Program-made: the position numbers and the translations under genes
The notes under the pieces: generated by a model
What the model saw: the letters and a program-made list of their open reading frames with translations, nothing else
Databases searched by the model: none
What the model was told of the DNA's origin: nothing
From: Cryomorphaceae bacterium BACL29 MAG-121220-bin8
GTDB taxonomy: Bacteria; Bacteroidota; Bacteroidia; Flavobacteriales; Flavobacteriaceae
Direction: 5' to 3'
Length of the DNA stretch: 64,000 bases
Assembly (NCBI GenBank): GCA_905181705.1
Contig: CAJIYP010000003.1
Location: 793,810-857,809 of the forward strand
Shown: piece after piece, positions 32,931 to 44,706 of the stretch
Numbering within the stretch: position 1 is the first letter of the stretch
Layout: every line of letters begins with the position of its first letter

Positions 32931-33917
32931 TTTCTCAATAATTTTAGCTTCTAATTCATCACAAAGGTCAGGGTTGTCAGTAAGGATGGCTTTTACAGAA
33001 TCTCTTCCTTGTCCTAGTTTGGTTTCACCGTAGCTAAACCAGGATCCGCTCTTATCAATAATATCGTTATCAACACCCAGGTCAATGATTTCTCCCATTT
33101 TCGAGATTCCTTTACCATACATGATATCAAACTCACTTAATTTAAAAGGAGGAGCTACCTTGTTTTTAACTACTTTTACTCTGGTTTTATTACCAAGTAC
33201 ATTTCCGTTTGTATCTTTTATCTGAGTCGATCTTCTAATGTCTAGCCTAACCGAAGCATAAAATTTAAGGGCATTTCCACCAGTAGTAGTTTCGGGGTTT
33301 CCGAACATAACACCAATTTTTTCTCTTAATTGATTAATGAATATTACTGTACAATTGGTTTTGCTGATATTAGAAGTTAATTTTCTTAGCGCTTGAGACA
33401 TTAGTCTAGCATGAAGACCCATTTTAGAATCTCCCATTTCTCCTTCAATTTCACTTCTTGGTGTAAGTGCAGCTACAGAGTCAATAACAATGATATCAAT
33501 TGCTCCAGATCTAATTAAATTATCTGTAATTTCTAATGCTTGTTCTCCATTGTCTGGTTGGGAGATAATTAATTCGTCTATATTAATTCCTAAGTTTTGA
33601 GCATAGTATCTATCAAAAGCATGTTCCGCATCAATAAAAGCTGCAATTCCTCCAGCCTTTTGGCACTCAGCAATTGCATGCAGAGTTAGCGTGGTTTTTC
33701 CAGAGGATTCAGGACCATATATTTCTATCACCCTTCCTTTTGGATAACCACCAACACCCAACGCGTAGTCTAGAGTTAATGAACCACTAGAAATACACTC
33801 AACTTCTTGAGCGACAGAATCCCCCATTTTCATGACCGTTCCCTTGCCATAAGTTTTGTCTAATTTGTCTAAAGTTAACTGAAGTGCTTTTTGCCTGGAT
33901 TCTTTGTCTTTACTCAT
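32919..33917 (-). CDS. recA: recombinase RecA
   Basis: 332 aa. Walker [11 protein letters not shown], Walker [21 protein letters not shown], loop [37 protein letters not shown], and the RDIR-like [10 protein letters not shown] are all present. ATP-dependent strand exchange and LexA-type co-protease. No LexA box was recognised upstream. It is complete. Confidence 0.98.
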   Translation of the reverse strand: MSKDKESRQKALQLTLDKLDKTYGKGTVMKMGDSVAQEVECISSGSLTLDYALGVGGYPKGRVIEIYGPESSGKTTLTLHAIAECQKAGGIAAFIDAEHAFDRYYAQNLGINIDELIISQPDNGEQALEITDNLIRSGAIDIIVIDSVAALTPRSEIEGEMGDSKMGLHARLMSQALRKLTSNISKTNCTVIFINQLREKIGVMFGNPETTTGGNALKFYASVRLDIRRSTQIKDTNGNVLGNKTRVKVVKNKVAPPFKLSEFDIMYGKGISKMGEIIDLGVDNDIIDKSGSWFSYGETKLGQGRDSVKAILTDNPDLCDELEAKIIEKLKA

Positions 33918-33990
33918 AAATAAATATAATTACGTTGCTAGCTAAAGTACAATATATTTAAAAGAACTCATAATAGAAAAAGACTGATTT

Positions 33991-34019
33991 TTGTTATAAA
34001 TTATAAAATATTAATTTCG
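33991..34019 (+). promoter_or_regulatory. promoter of trhO
   Basis: TTG (33991-33993), 18-nt spacer, TAATTTCG (one mismatch to TAnnTTTG) ending 7 nt before the ATG at 34027. Confidence 0.4.
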
Positions 34020-34026
34020 CTTTTTA

Positions 34027-35067
34027 ATGGAATTGTACAATAAACTTAGCGCGAAACAAAGAGCTGTTTTAATTGAAGAAGCTGGAGGCAAAAGACTTAC
34101 GCTTTCTTTTTACAAATACCATCTAATAAAAAACTGCAAGTTCTTTAGAGACCACCTTTATGTAAATTGGAACAACTTGGATGTTTTAGGTAGAATTTAT
34201 ATTGCAGAAGAAGGGATAAACGCACAACTTTCCTTGCCATCAGAAAATTTTGAAGACTTTAAAAAAAGCATTGATGAAATTGATTTTTTAAATGGAGTAA
34301 GGTTGAATATTGCTATTGAACACGACAACCATTCTTTTTTAAAATTAAAAATAAAACTTAGAAATAAAATTGTTGCGGACGGTTTGGATTCTATAAACAT
34401 AGATTTGAAAAAAAGCGGTAAACATTTAAATGCTAGTCAATTTAATTCTTTAGTTGAAAAGCCCCAGACTCTTCTTGTTGACATGAGAAACCATTACGAA
34501 AGCGAAATAGGACATTTTCAGGGAGCTATTCTTCCAGATGTAGATAGCTTTAGAGAATCTCTACCGATCATTGAAAAAAGCCTAAGCCAGCACAAAAACA
34601 CCAAAAATATAGTGATGTACTGCACGGGGGGAATAAGATGTGAAAAAGCCAGTGCTTTTTTAAAACACAAGGGATATAAAAATGTTTTTCAGCTTGAGGG
34701 AGGAATTATTGAGTACACTCGTCAAGTTGAAAAGGAGGGTATCGAGAACAAGTACATTGGAAAAAATTTTGTTTTCGATCACAGAAGAAGCGAGTCTATT
34801 TCCGGGGAAATAATTTCAGACTGCCACCAATGTGGAGAGAAATGTGACAACCATGTTAATTGCGCAAATGAAGCTTGCCACCTTTTATTTATTCAATGTG
34901 AAAAGTGCTTTACTTTATATGACAACTGCTGTTCGTCTGCATGTCAAAAAACAAATACTTTACCAACTGAGGAACAAAAAAAACTTAGAAAAGGAAAAGG
35001 AAACAGTAATAAAATATTTAAAAAAGGACGGTCTAAGGTTCTTAAATTCAAGAAAACATCTTCTTAA
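34027..35067 (+). CDS. trhO: tRNA uridine(34) hydroxylase TrhO (rhodanese family)
   Basis: 346 aa. N-terminal acylphosphatase-like domain with GRIYIAEEGINAQLSLP, then a rhodanese domain (TLLVDMRNHYESEIGHFQGA) with the active-site loop YCTGGIRCEKASAF. The C-terminal Cys-rich zinc part is CHQCGEKCDNHVNCANEACH. Makes 5-hydroxyuridine at the wobble position. The family also went by YceA. Confidence 0.92.
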   Translation: MELYNKLSAKQRAVLIEEAGGKRLTLSFYKYHLIKNCKFFRDHLYVNWNNLDVLGRIYIAEEGINAQLSLPSENFEDFKKSIDEIDFLNGVRLNIAIEHDNHSFLKLKIKLRNKIVADGLDSINIDLKKSGKHLNASQFNSLVEKPQTLLVDMRNHYESEIGHFQGAILPDVDSFRESLPIIEKSLSQHKNTKNIVMYCTGGIRCEKASAFLKHKGYKNVFQLEGGIIEYTRQVEKEGIENKYIGKNFVFDHRRSESISGEIISDCHQCGEKCDNHVNCANEACHLLFIQCEKCFTLYDNCCSSACQKTNTLPTEEQKKLRKGKGNSNKIFKKGRSKVLKFKKTSS

Positions 35068-35074
35068 ATAAGTT

Positions 35075-35105
35075 TTGAGTTAGGCTCTTAAATTCGCTAA
35101 CTTTA
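35075..35105 (+). promoter_or_regulatory. promoter of the ricT-like gene
   Basis: TTG at 35075-35077, 20-nt spacer, TAACTTTA (one mismatch) at 35098-35105, 23 nt before the ATG at 35129. Confidence 0.35.
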
Positions 35106-35128
35106 AAAAAACTTAATAAAAACTTACA

Positions 35129-36247
35129 ATGGGTTGTTCAAGTTGCGGTACGGATTCAAATGGAGCGCCAAAAGGCTGTAAAAACAATGGCACTTGTGGA
35201 ACAGATGGTTGTAATAAAATGACGGTTTTCAATTGGCTTTCGAACATGGAGGTGGTAACTGAAAAAGAATTTTCTAATATAATTGAAGTAAGATTTAAAA
35301 ACGGAAGAAAAGAATTTTATAGAAATACAGAAGATCTAACTATTTCCATTGGAGATTTAGTTGTTGTTAAAGCGGAAAGGGGATATGATTTGGGACACAC
35401 CACTTTAAGGGGTGGGTTGATTCAGGTTCAAATGAAAAAAAAGAAAGTAGATTCAAAAAAAGTTTTACTGTCCGTTCTTAGAAAAGCTTCTCAAAAAGAC
35501 ATCGATATTTGGACTAAATCTAGAGAAAAAGAGGAGGCCATAAAAAAGAAATCAAGACAAATAGCCATTGATTTAAAATTAAAAATGAAAATCTCCGATA
35601 TTGAATATCAGGGGGATGGCTCTAAAGCAACCTTTTATTATACTGCAGGGGGGAGAGTAGACTTTAGGCAGCTTATTAGAGAAATGGCCAGAGAATTCCG
35701 CACTAGAATAGAAATGAAGCAAATAGGGCTTAGAGAAGAAGCCGCTCGACTTGGAGGAATTGGCTCTTGCGGAAGAGAATTGTGCTGTTCAACTTGGCTA
35801 AGTGATTTTAGATCCGTAACCACCTCAGCAGCAAGATACCAACAGCTTTCATTAAACCCACAAAAATTAGCTGGTCAATGTGGAAAGCTGAAGTGCTGTT
35901 TAAATTATGAGCTAGACTTTTATCAAGACGCTTTAAAAGGGTTTCCAAAATCTAACACAAAAATTTTAACAGAAAAAGGAATTGCCTTTTGCCAAAAAAT
36001 TGACATTTTCAAGGGGCTACTGTGGTTTGTCTATAAAAACGATAGTGTTAACTGGTATGAACTTAGTGTGGATAAAGTAAATGAAATACTTAAAATAAAT
36101 GCTACAGGAAAAAAAATAGCTAGCCTAGAGGAATATGCGTCTTCAGATAAGCAAGAGGATACAGAATTCAAAAATGTGGTAGGCCAAGACAGCTTAACTA
36201 GATTTGATAAGAAAAAATTTAAAAAAAAGTTTAGGAAAAAGGTGTAA
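35129..36247 (+). CDS. PSP1/RicT (YaaT) family protein
   Basis: 372 aa. Cys-rich N-terminus (MGCSSCGTDSNGAPKGCKNN) as in Bacteroidota members, then the PSP1 core: YQGDGSKATFYYTAGGRVDF, FRTRIEMKQIGLREEAARLG, GGIGSCGRELCCSTWLSDF and GQCGKLKCCLNYEL. In Bacillus this family (RicT) binds an Fe-S cluster with RicA/RicF and affects RNA processing. The C-terminus is Lys-rich. Position directly before gldH and the PBP1A gene is conserved in flavobacteria. Confidence 0.9.
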   Translation: MGCSSCGTDSNGAPKGCKNNGTCGTDGCNKMTVFNWLSNMEVVTEKEFSNIIEVRFKNGRKEFYRNTEDLTISIGDLVVVKAERGYDLGHTTLRGGLIQVQMKKKKVDSKKVLLSVLRKASQKDIDIWTKSREKEEAIKKKSRQIAIDLKLKMKISDIEYQGDGSKATFYYTAGGRVDFRQLIREMAREFRTRIEMKQIGLREEAARLGGIGSCGRELCCSTWLSDFRSVTTSAARYQQLSLNPQKLAGQCGKLKCCLNYELDFYQDALKGFPKSNTKILTEKGIAFCQKIDIFKGLLWFVYKNDSVNWYELSVDKVNEILKINATGKKIASLEEYASSDKQEDTEFKNVVGQDSLTRFDKKKFKKKFRKKV

Positions 36248-36251
36248 AAAC

Positions 36252-36734
36252 ATGAAAAGTATAAGTCCATTATTTTTTGTTTTAATATTTCTTTTTATTG
36301 CCTCGTGCAATCATTCTAATCTGCAGAAACCTTATGAGTTTTCTAATGGATGGAAAAACGGGGAAGTAGTGAAATTTGATTTTAAAGCTTCCGATTCAAA
36401 AATAAATCAAGACTTATTTTTGATATTAAGGCACAATAAAAATTATCAGTTTTCTAACATTTTTTTAATCACAGAACTTCAATTTGAAAATGATTCTATA
36501 AAAACAGATACTCTAGAATACCGACTTAGCGCAAATAGCGGAAAATGGCTTGGAGAACAAAAACTATCGATAGTAGAACATAGACTTCCCTTTAAAATGA
36601 ATTTAGAATTACAAAAGGACAGCCTTTATACTTTGCTGGTAAGAAACTCAATGAGATTAAACAATGAAATCTCACCAATTCAAAATTTAGAAAATGTCTT
36701 AGATTTAGGATTGCTAATGGAAAGTGCTAAATAG
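36252..36734 (+). CDS. gldH: gliding motility lipoprotein GldH
   Basis: About 160 aa from MKSISPLFFVLIFLFIASC, 16 codons inside the track ORF; the first part of the track overlaps the ricT-like gene. Lipobox Cys near residue 19. The mature sequence (YEFSNGWKNGEVVKFDF, LFLILRHNKNYQFSNIFLI) fits GldH, a periplasmic lipoprotein required for gliding and T9SS function. The stop abuts the PBP1A ATG. Confidence 0.88.
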   Translation: MKSISPLFFVLIFLFIASCNHSNLQKPYEFSNGWKNGEVVKFDFKASDSKINQDLFLILRHNKNYQFSNIFLITELQFENDSIKTDTLEYRLSANSGKWLGEQKLSIVEHRLPFKMNLELQKDSLYTLLVRNSMRLNNEISPIQNLENVLDLGLLMESAK

Positions 36735-39060
36735 ATGGCCAAAAAAAGAAAAAAGAAAGTAATGCCAAAAAAATATAGAGTATTCTATTACGGATTCTGG
36801 GCGCTCTTTATTATTGGTTTTTCAAGTATTTTTGGACTTTTTTATTCTGCCTCAACTGGAAGACTTGGAGAAATGCCCGATTTCAGACAGCTGGAAAATC
36901 CAAACACTAATTTAGCAAGCCAAATAATATCTTCAGACAATAAAGTTTTAGGGAAAATTCATTTTGGAGAAAACAGAATACCAATTGAATACAAGGACCT
37001 TCCTCAAGATTTAATAGACGCCCTTATCTGCAACAGAGGACGAAAGGTTTTATAGCCACTCGGGAATAGACTTCAAAGCAACTTTGAGAGCTATTGTATT
37101 TCTTAACAAAAGAGGGGGAGCAAGTACAATTTCTCAGCAATTGGCAAGGCAATTATTTGTAGGTGTTCGTTCAAAGAACATTTTCGAGGCCATTACCCAA
37201 AAAGCAAAAGAATGGGTCCTTGCAGTAAGACTTGAAAAACAATATACCAAGGAAGAAATAATAACCATGTACCTCAATATATATGATTTTGGATACAATG
37301 GAGATGGAATAAAATCAGCTTCCGATATCTTTTTTGATAAGGATTTGGACAGCTTAAAAATAGAAGAGTCTGCAGTATTGGTGGGGATGCTTAAAAACTC
37401 ATCTTATTACAATCCTTTAAGACGACCTGAACTTGTTAAATCAAGACGAAATGTAGTGTTTGGTCAGATGAGAAAAAACAACCATTTAAATGACAGGGAG
37501 TTAGATTCCTTAAAACAACTTCCTCTTGGAGTTAACTACACCCCACAATCTCACAGAGAAGGTCTTGCTACCTATTTTAGAGCCTACCTTCAGGAGTTTA
37601 TGAAAGACTGGACAAAAGAAAACACGAAAGAGGATGGCTCAAAGTATAACTTATACTTAGATGGTTTAAAGATTTACACTACCATTAATCATGAAATGCA
37701 GGGTTATGCAGAGGAATCAGTAAAGGCACACATGACCAATCTCCAAAGGGAATTTTTTAATCAAAATACCCCAAAATTAAATCCAACTGCCCCTTTTTTA
37801 GAAATCGAGGAAGAGGACCAGGAAATGATTTTTAAAAGAGCAATGAAGAGATCTGAAAGATGGAGAAAAATGAGAATCTCTGGTAAATCTGAAGAAGAAA
37901 TGTTTGAGTCTTTTCAAAAGCCAGTTTCTATGAGGATTTTCTCTTGGGATGGAGATATTGATACCATCATGAAGCCTATTGACTCTATTCGTTATTACAA
38001 ACACTTTATGCAAGTTGGAATGATGTCTATGGAACCTCAAACGGGCCACGTAAAAGCATGGGTAGGAGGAATCAATTACAAGCACTTTCAATACGACCAC
38101 GTTAAACAAGGAAAAAGACAAATTGGCTCAACTTTTAAACCATTTTTATATGCCACAGCAATAGATCAGTTAAAGCTTTCGCCTTGTGATTCTCTTCCTG
38201 ATGCGATATATTGTATTGAACCAAACAAATTTGGAAACCCTGAACCTTGGTGCCCTACAAATTCAAGCGATAAATACGGAGGATTTAGAACATTAAAAAA
38301 TGCTTTAGCCAATTCAAAAAATACGATTAGTGCTCAATTAATGGATAAAGTAGGGCCAAAACCTGTTGCGGATTTAGCAAGAAACTTGGGAATTGATTCT
38401 TTTATTCCTGATGTACCAGCCATTGCGCTTGGAACACCAGATTTAAGCGTTTATGAAATGGTAGGTGCTTACGGGGCATTCGCCAATCAAGGAATATATG
38501 TCAAGCCAACGATGATAACAAGGATTGAAGATAAAAACGGAGCGTTATTGTATCAAGCAAATCCAGAAACCAAAGATGTAATCAGCCAGGAATCTGCATA
38601 TGTAACGGTTAATCTTTTAGAGGGAGTTACTAAGTTTGGATCTGGGGCAAGATTACGCCACGACATACCTGAAGAAGAAAGAAACCCTGTTTACAGAGAT
38701 GTTGTAACGGGATATCCCTACAAATTTCAAAATGCAATAGCTGGGAAAACAGGAACCACTCAAAACCAAAGTGATGGTTGGTTCATGGGAATGGTTCCTA
38801 ATTTAGTTACTGGAGTTTGGGTTGGAGCTGAAGATAGAGCTACTCATTTTGAAACCATTGCTTATGGTCAGGGAGCCACGATGGCTCTTCCAATATGGGG
38901 ATTATACATGAAAAAATGTTATGAAAGTGAGGCTCTTGGAATTTCAACCGAAGATTTTATTGCCCCTGAAGTATTGAATATTCCACTGGATTGCGAAATC
39001 TTAAAACCTATTGAAAGCATAAACAGCGATGCGGACGATATTGAAGGTTTAGGATTATAA
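36735..39060 (+). pseudogene. mrcA: penicillin-binding protein 1A, single-base frameshift near 37029
   Basis: Track ORFs 36735-37055 and 37084-39060 form one class A PBP of about 775 aa. Frame 1 ends at DLIDALI; removing the T at about 37029 continues ATEDERFYSHSGIDFKATLR, the glycosyltransferase catalytic Glu motif, followed by GGASTISQQLARQLF. Transpeptidase motifs: GSTFKPFLYA (SxxK), NSKNTISAQL (SxN) and AGKTGTTQNQSDGW (KTG). The N-terminal membrane anchor is YYGFWALFIIGFSSIFGLF. An essential-type gene broken by one base is most simply a sequencing error. Confidence 0.9.
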
Positions 39061-39084
39061 TTCGTTTTTTTATAACTTAATTAG

Positions 39085-40167
39085 ATGAGTCAAAGACTAA
39101 TTTCACTCGATTTTTTTAGAGGATTTACTATTGCTGCGATGATTGTAGTAAACGATCCTGGGAGCTGGTCTTATGTTTTCCCCCCATTAAGGCATGCCAA
39201 TTGGCATGGGGTCACTCCCACAGATTTAGTTTTCCCTTTCTTTTTATTCATTGTTGGAGTTTCCATTGTTCTCTCCCTATCTAAAGTCAAAAAAACTACT
39301 TCTTCCCTATATTTTAAGATTATTAAAAGAACTTTTATCCTTTTTGGAATTGGAATTTTTTTAGCACTTTTCCCAAATTTTGATTTTGAAAATGTAAGAA
39401 TCGCTGGGGTTCTTCAAAGAATTGCTCTTGTTTATTTCTTTTGCTCCTTTATCTATTTAAACTCTAATAAATCTCAGCAAATATGGATTGGGGCTTTCTG
39501 TTTAATAATCTATTGGGCTATGATGAAGCACGTTCCTTTTGGAGATTCCATTGTTGGAGTTTTAGAGCCTGGAAATAATTTTGCAGCTTGGATAGATCAC
39601 TTTATAACCCCTGGAAGAATGTACCAAAAAACTTGGGATCCTGAGGGGTTTTTTAGTACCATTCCTGCAATTGCCACTGGAATTTCTGGAATGTTTTGTG
39701 GGCACCTTGTATTAAATAAATCCAAATCTTTAAAAGAAAAAATCATTGCAATGTATTTGGTTGGTAGTATTTGTTTGTGTCTTGGAATGGTCTGGGACTT
39801 TAGTTTTCCAATGAACAAACATATTTGGACCAGTTCGTATGTTCTTTTTTCTTCTGGTCTTGCTATGTTGTTTCTTGCTAGTTGCATGTGGATAATTGAT
39901 CATAGAAAAACTATTTCTTTTACCAGATTTGGGATGGTTTTTGGGTCCAACGCTATTTTTGCTTACATACTACACTCTATGCTAGGAAGGGTATTTAGAA
40001 TTCCTGTTTTAAACGGGGATGGGATTCAACAGGTCTGGATGAATTTTGGTATTTCCACTAATTTAGATCCTCAAATCTTCTCACTATTGTGGGCTCTGTT
40101 CTATACTTTTGTAATCTATCTTATTGTAAATGAAATGTATAAGAGAAAAATATTTATTAAAATATAA
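39085..40167 (+). CDS. acyltransferase, heparan-alpha-glucosaminide N-acetyltransferase-like (DUF5009)
   Basis: 360 aa, about ten membrane segments. The HGSNAT/YeiB-like start QRLISLDFFRGFTIAAMIVV is followed by HANWHGVTPTDLVFPFFLFI, containing the conserved His and TDLVFP motif, and GVLQRIALVYF. This family moves acetyl groups across membranes onto sugars. Bacteroidota copies are thought to acetylate glucosamine-type sugars; here that is inference. Confidence 0.85.
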   Translation: MSQRLISLDFFRGFTIAAMIVVNDPGSWSYVFPPLRHANWHGVTPTDLVFPFFLFIVGVSIVLSLSKVKKTTSSLYFKIIKRTFILFGIGIFLALFPNFDFENVRIAGVLQRIALVYFFCSFIYLNSNKSQQIWIGAFCLIIYWAMMKHVPFGDSIVGVLEPGNNFAAWIDHFITPGRMYQKTWDPEGFFSTIPAIATGISGMFCGHLVLNKSKSLKEKIIAMYLVGSICLCLGMVWDFSFPMNKHIWTSSYVLFSSGLAMLFLASCMWIIDHRKTISFTRFGMVFGSNAIFAYILHSMLGRVFRIPVLNGDGIQQVWMNFGISTNLDPQIFSLLWALFYTFVIYLIVNEMYKRKIFIKI

Positions 40168-40201
40168 TTCTTGTATTATTGCAATTAATTAAACCTCTTA
40201 A

Positions 40202-40699
40202 ATGAAAAAACTTCTTTTCTTGCTTGTTATCCTAGTTTCTATTAGCGCTTGTAATAATAATTCTGGCAATGGATTTGTTGCTGATTCTGATTTGGAATTT
40301 CATATGGGATCAAATCCCTCAGTAGAAGCATTTAAAGTTTTTGATTCTGCATGGAGAAACCTGGACTATAAATTAATGAAAACCTTGATAGCCGATTCTG
40401 TTTCTTTTGAATTTCATGATGGTAAAATCGCCAATAGCGGAGATGAATTTATTGAATTAATAAAAGCGGATGTTGAGAAAACCAAATTGGAGGGGAATAG
40501 TTATAGTTGGACTACAGACTATGCTTTTTCAGTAGACCTTAATCCATCAAAGGAGGGGGAATGGGTAAATGCAGGATTTACCTCCATTTTGGATAATCCA
40601 AAAGATAGTATTGTTAAAAAAGTTTATAACGACTGGTACTTTTTCAACAAAGGAAAGCTAGAACTTTGGTATCAAGCCATAAGAGATATTAAGGAATAG
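40202..40699 (+). CDS. lipoprotein with SnoaL/NTF2-like domain
   Basis: 165 aa. Lipoprotein signal MKKLLFLLVILVSISACNN. The mature part starts VEAFKVFDSAWRNLDYKLMK and continues IADSVSFEFHDGKIANSGDE, a DUF4440/SnoaL-like pattern. Ends YNDWYFFNKGKLELWYQAIR. Its ending almost touches the opposite-strand fibre gene. Function unknown. Confidence 0.75.
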   Translation: MKKLLFLLVILVSISACNNNSGNGFVADSDLEFHMGSNPSVEAFKVFDSAWRNLDYKLMKTLIADSVSFEFHDGKIANSGDEFIELIKADVEKTKLEGNSYSWTTDYAFSVDLNPSKEGEWVNAGFTSILDNPKDSIVKKVYNDWYFFNKGKLELWYQAIRDIKE

Positions 40700-43600
40700 A
40701 TTTTATTTTCCAGCATTTAGAAGCATACTCTCGATTTTTTCTAGCCTTTTATTTAAATCTTCTATGATTTCTTGTTGTTCTTGCACAGCTTTTATTAGTG
40801 GCATGGTAATTTTTTGATAATCCATCCTATAAATTCCATCCTCATCAATAGTAACAATATTACTTTTAAAGTTTATGCTCTCACTAGCTTTCTTAACTTC
40901 TTGAGCTAATAAGCCTATTTCAAACTTTAATTCATTTGGAGTTTTATTATTTAAAAAGTCACTCACCTGCATCTTGTCATAGGAAACGGGATTTAATTTT
41001 TTTATAAAATCTAAACCATGTGTTATAAATTTTATATTTTCTTTTAACCGCTCATCTGAAGACACTATTGTCGCATCTGCATAAAGAACAGCTGCTCCAT
41101 CTTGAGCAGCATAAACTCGAGTAACTTGCGCATTTCCTATAACTGCGTAGTTGTTTCCCTGTCCAGTCGCTCCTTTTCCAATCACTATTTGGTTCGATGA
41201 ATTAGTGGCGCTTACATCAGCATCATCACCTATAACAACATTGCTAGAACCGTCATCTATTGTATTTCCTGCCTCTTTTCCAATAAAGACGTTGTCTGAT
41301 CCTGTTGTAATCCCTTTCCCAGCTCGAAAACCAACGGCAGTATTACTTGCATTATTTCCAGATCCATCTAGTGATTCCTGTCCAACCGAAGTATTATATC
41401 TCCCTGTTTGATTTCCTCTCCCCGCGTGTACCCCAACGGCAGTATTATTACCACCCGAGGTAAGAGAATACAATGCTCCTTGTCCAAACCCAGTATTTTC
41501 AGATCCATCAACCAAAAACTGCATTGTCTTATGCCCCATTGCTGTGTTGCCGTTTCCTGTTGTTAGATTTGAAAGGGCTTCCGATCCAAAAACATTGTTA
41601 TATAATCCTGATGTTAAATCCTCCAAGCCATGATTTGAAAACGCAGAATTACTTGTTCCTGAGGTAATATTCCCTGGAATGTGTCCAACTACTAAATTGG
41701 CTGCAGAACTATTAAAAAAAGCGTCAGATAATGCGTCTAATGATGAAGCCCCCGAAACATTCGTTGTCCAAGAAAGCGTTCCGCTTCCATCTGTTTTTAA
41801 TATCTGACCGACAGATCCATCTGCTGCAGGAAGAACCCATATTTTATCTGCTGATAAAGCAGGAGCTTCAAACCCTACATAATTTGCTCCTTCATAAAAT
41901 CTTAATTCTTTATTGCTTCCTCCTAAGGATAAATCTCCACTAGTGGTTGTGTTACCATTTGAGTAAACAACAAATGCATCGGATAATGAACCGCTTTCCC
42001 CATTTCCAATAACGAAAGCGGAGTTGTCAGTATCAAAAACTGTTCCACTTCCGTTAGATGTTACAGCAAGATTTCCTACAGAATTATATTGCCCAATCAC
42101 TAATGTGCCATAGTCCCTTGCAACTGTGTATTTACCTGTAGTAACAGAAAGTGTTCCACGCGCTTCATTGGCCATCCCTAATGTAGTTGAACGAGCTCCG
42201 TAAGAATAAGATCCCTGCCCTGTAGCAAAAGAAAACTGGCCAGGAGAATTATTATTATAACCAAAAGCTGTAGATTGAGTTCCACTCGCAAATGAAGAGC
42301 CTGCTGCAAAACTTTGAGTTCCTGATGCTGTTGAAATATTAGTTGCGAAAGAGTTGGTTCCTGTGGCTCCCTTGGTTGAGCTTGCAGTAGAGGAAATACT
42401 TAAATCAACGGCACTGGCTCCTATCTCTCCATAATTATTAGCATCGGCCTCAGAGAGTCTATATCCAGTTTTTGAATTTTCTGTTAATTGAGCCAGTGAG
42501 CCCCCACCACCACTAACAGTTGTCCAACCAAGAGCTCCACTTCCGTCTGTTTTTAAAACTTGATTTGCTGACCCATCTGCTGTTGGAAGCGTCATGGCTA
42601 CAGTTCCAAAACCAATGGCATCTGTATAAGCTACTCCATCCACATAAATATCTTTCATTTCTTTTGTACTGCTTCCCTAAATCTACTTCATTAGTATCAG
42701 TTGGAAGCCAGTTAGTAATAGAGCCGTTTCCTAAAAGAACCGTATTATTATCCAATCCTCTGGCATCTTTTCCAATAACTATTCTGTTTTCTGCAGCGGC
42801 ATCGTCTACACCTGCATCACGTCCAATTAATACATTATTAATTCCTGCCACAATAGCTGCATTACCATTTCCTCCTACCTCCAGCATAATACCCAACTGC
42901 GGTATTACTATCCCCGGTTACTGCATTTAAACTATATGCCCCAAAACCAGCGTTTTTACTTCCACTTTTTCCACTGAGATAACCAAAAGCAGCATTTCTT
43001 TCTCCAGTTTGATTAAAAACCATTGCCTTGTATCCTACTGCAGTATTTCTCTTTCCTTGAGTATTTGCAACCAAGGATTGATTACCAACAGCTACGTTAT
43101 ATTCTCCAGAATCATTTGCTGTTAAAGCATCATATCCAACAGCTACGTTATGATCTCCTGTTGTGATCGAATTTAGAGAGATGAGCCCAAGTGCTGTGTT
43201 ATATGTAGCGGCATCTAAAGTACCAGTATCACTATGACCAACAAATAACGATCCTGTAAAATTAGTTCCAGCTGATTTGTGTGTTATCCCACTTCCACTA
43301 GAAGCCCATCCCAGATTACCACTTCCATCTGTTTTTAAAACTTGATTTGCGGATCCATCTGCTGTTGGAAGCGTCATGGCTACAGTTCCAAAACCAATGG
43401 CATCTGTATAAGCTACTCCATCCACATAAATATCTTTCATTTCTTTTGTACTGCTCCCTAAATCCACTTCATTAGTATCAGTTGGAAGCCAATTAGTAAT
43501 AGAGCCGTTTCCTAAAAGAACCGTATTGTCTGTTGTTCCAGTAGCTCCTTGTCCAATCACTATTTGATTGGTAGCATTATTAGCGCTAGGATCGGCATCT

Positions 43601-44395
43601 TTTCCTATAAGAACATTATTACTTCCCGTAGTAATTACATCTCCTGCTTGATAACCAAAAGCGGTGTTGGAATTTCCTGTGGTGTTAGCTAAAGAAGCAT
43701 GTCCAGATGCTGTATTGTAATTTCCTTCCGTGTTCTGTGACATCGAAGAATGCCCAGATGCTGTATTATAATTTCCTATCGTGTTATTAAACAAAGAATA
43801 AACCCCAGAAGCAGTATTCCTTTCTCCTGTTGTATTCGCTGTCAAAGCATTGTATCCTATTGCCGTATTTCTGTCTCCAGATGTTATTGCATCTAATGAG
43901 CCTATTCCAACTCGCTGTGTTTTTTTCCGCGGCATCTAAAGTTCCTGTTGTTTGGTGACCAAGAATCATTGAGCCTGTGAAGTCCGTTCCTTCTAATTTA
44001 GCATCTGAAAGACCGTCTATTGCGCCACCACCACCTGCTGCAGTCCATCCAAGATTTCCACTTCCATCTGTTTTTAAAACTTGATTTGCTGAGCCATCTG
44101 CTGTTGGAAGCGTCATGGCTACAGTTCCAAAACCAATGGCGTCTGTATAAGCCACGCCATCTACATATATATCTTTCATTTCTTTTGTACTGCTCCCTAA
44201 ATCCACTTCATTAGTATCAGTTGGAAGCCAATTAGTAATAGAGCCGTTCCCTAAAAGAACCGTATTGTCCGTAGTTCCAGTCGCTCCTTGTCCAATCACT
44301 ATTTGATTGGTAGCATTATTAGCGCTAGGATCGGCATCTTTTCCTATAAGAACATTATTACTTCCCGTAGTAATTACATCTCCTGCTTGATCTCC

Positions 44396-44706
44396 AAGTG
44401 CTGTATTGGAATTCCCCGTGGTATTTTGTTGTAAAGAACCAGATCCAGACGCTGTGTTTGTGCCCCCCGTGGTGTTGTTTTGTAAAGAAGCAACCCCAGA
44501 TACTGTATTTCTGCTACCCGTGGTGTTTTGTTGTAAAGAAGCATACCCAGACGCTGTATTGTTACTCCCTGTGGTGTTAGCTTTTAAAGCAATAGCTCCA
44601 GATGCTGTATTGGAATTCCCCGTGGTGTTAAATTGTAAAGAAGCATACCCAGATGCTGTGTTTGTGACCCCCGTGGTGTTATAAGTTAAAGAATTGTTTC
44701 CTATTG
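44396..44706 (-). repeat. 51-bp head repeats
   Basis: About six units of 17 residues (NTASGYASLQQNTTGSR type), spaced 51 bp apart, inside the 6.5-kb fibre gene. The motif resembles YadA-type trimeric head repeats. Confidence 0.85.

Noticed and set aside
34832-35071. 79-aa ORF overlapping the end of trhO
   Set aside because: It is the other frame of the Cys-rich trhO C-terminus, with no start context.
44396-44706. Regular 51-bp repeats that look CRISPR-like by spacing
   Set aside because: The units vary throughout, have no conserved repeat and unique spacer pattern, and encode 17-residue fibre repeats in frame.
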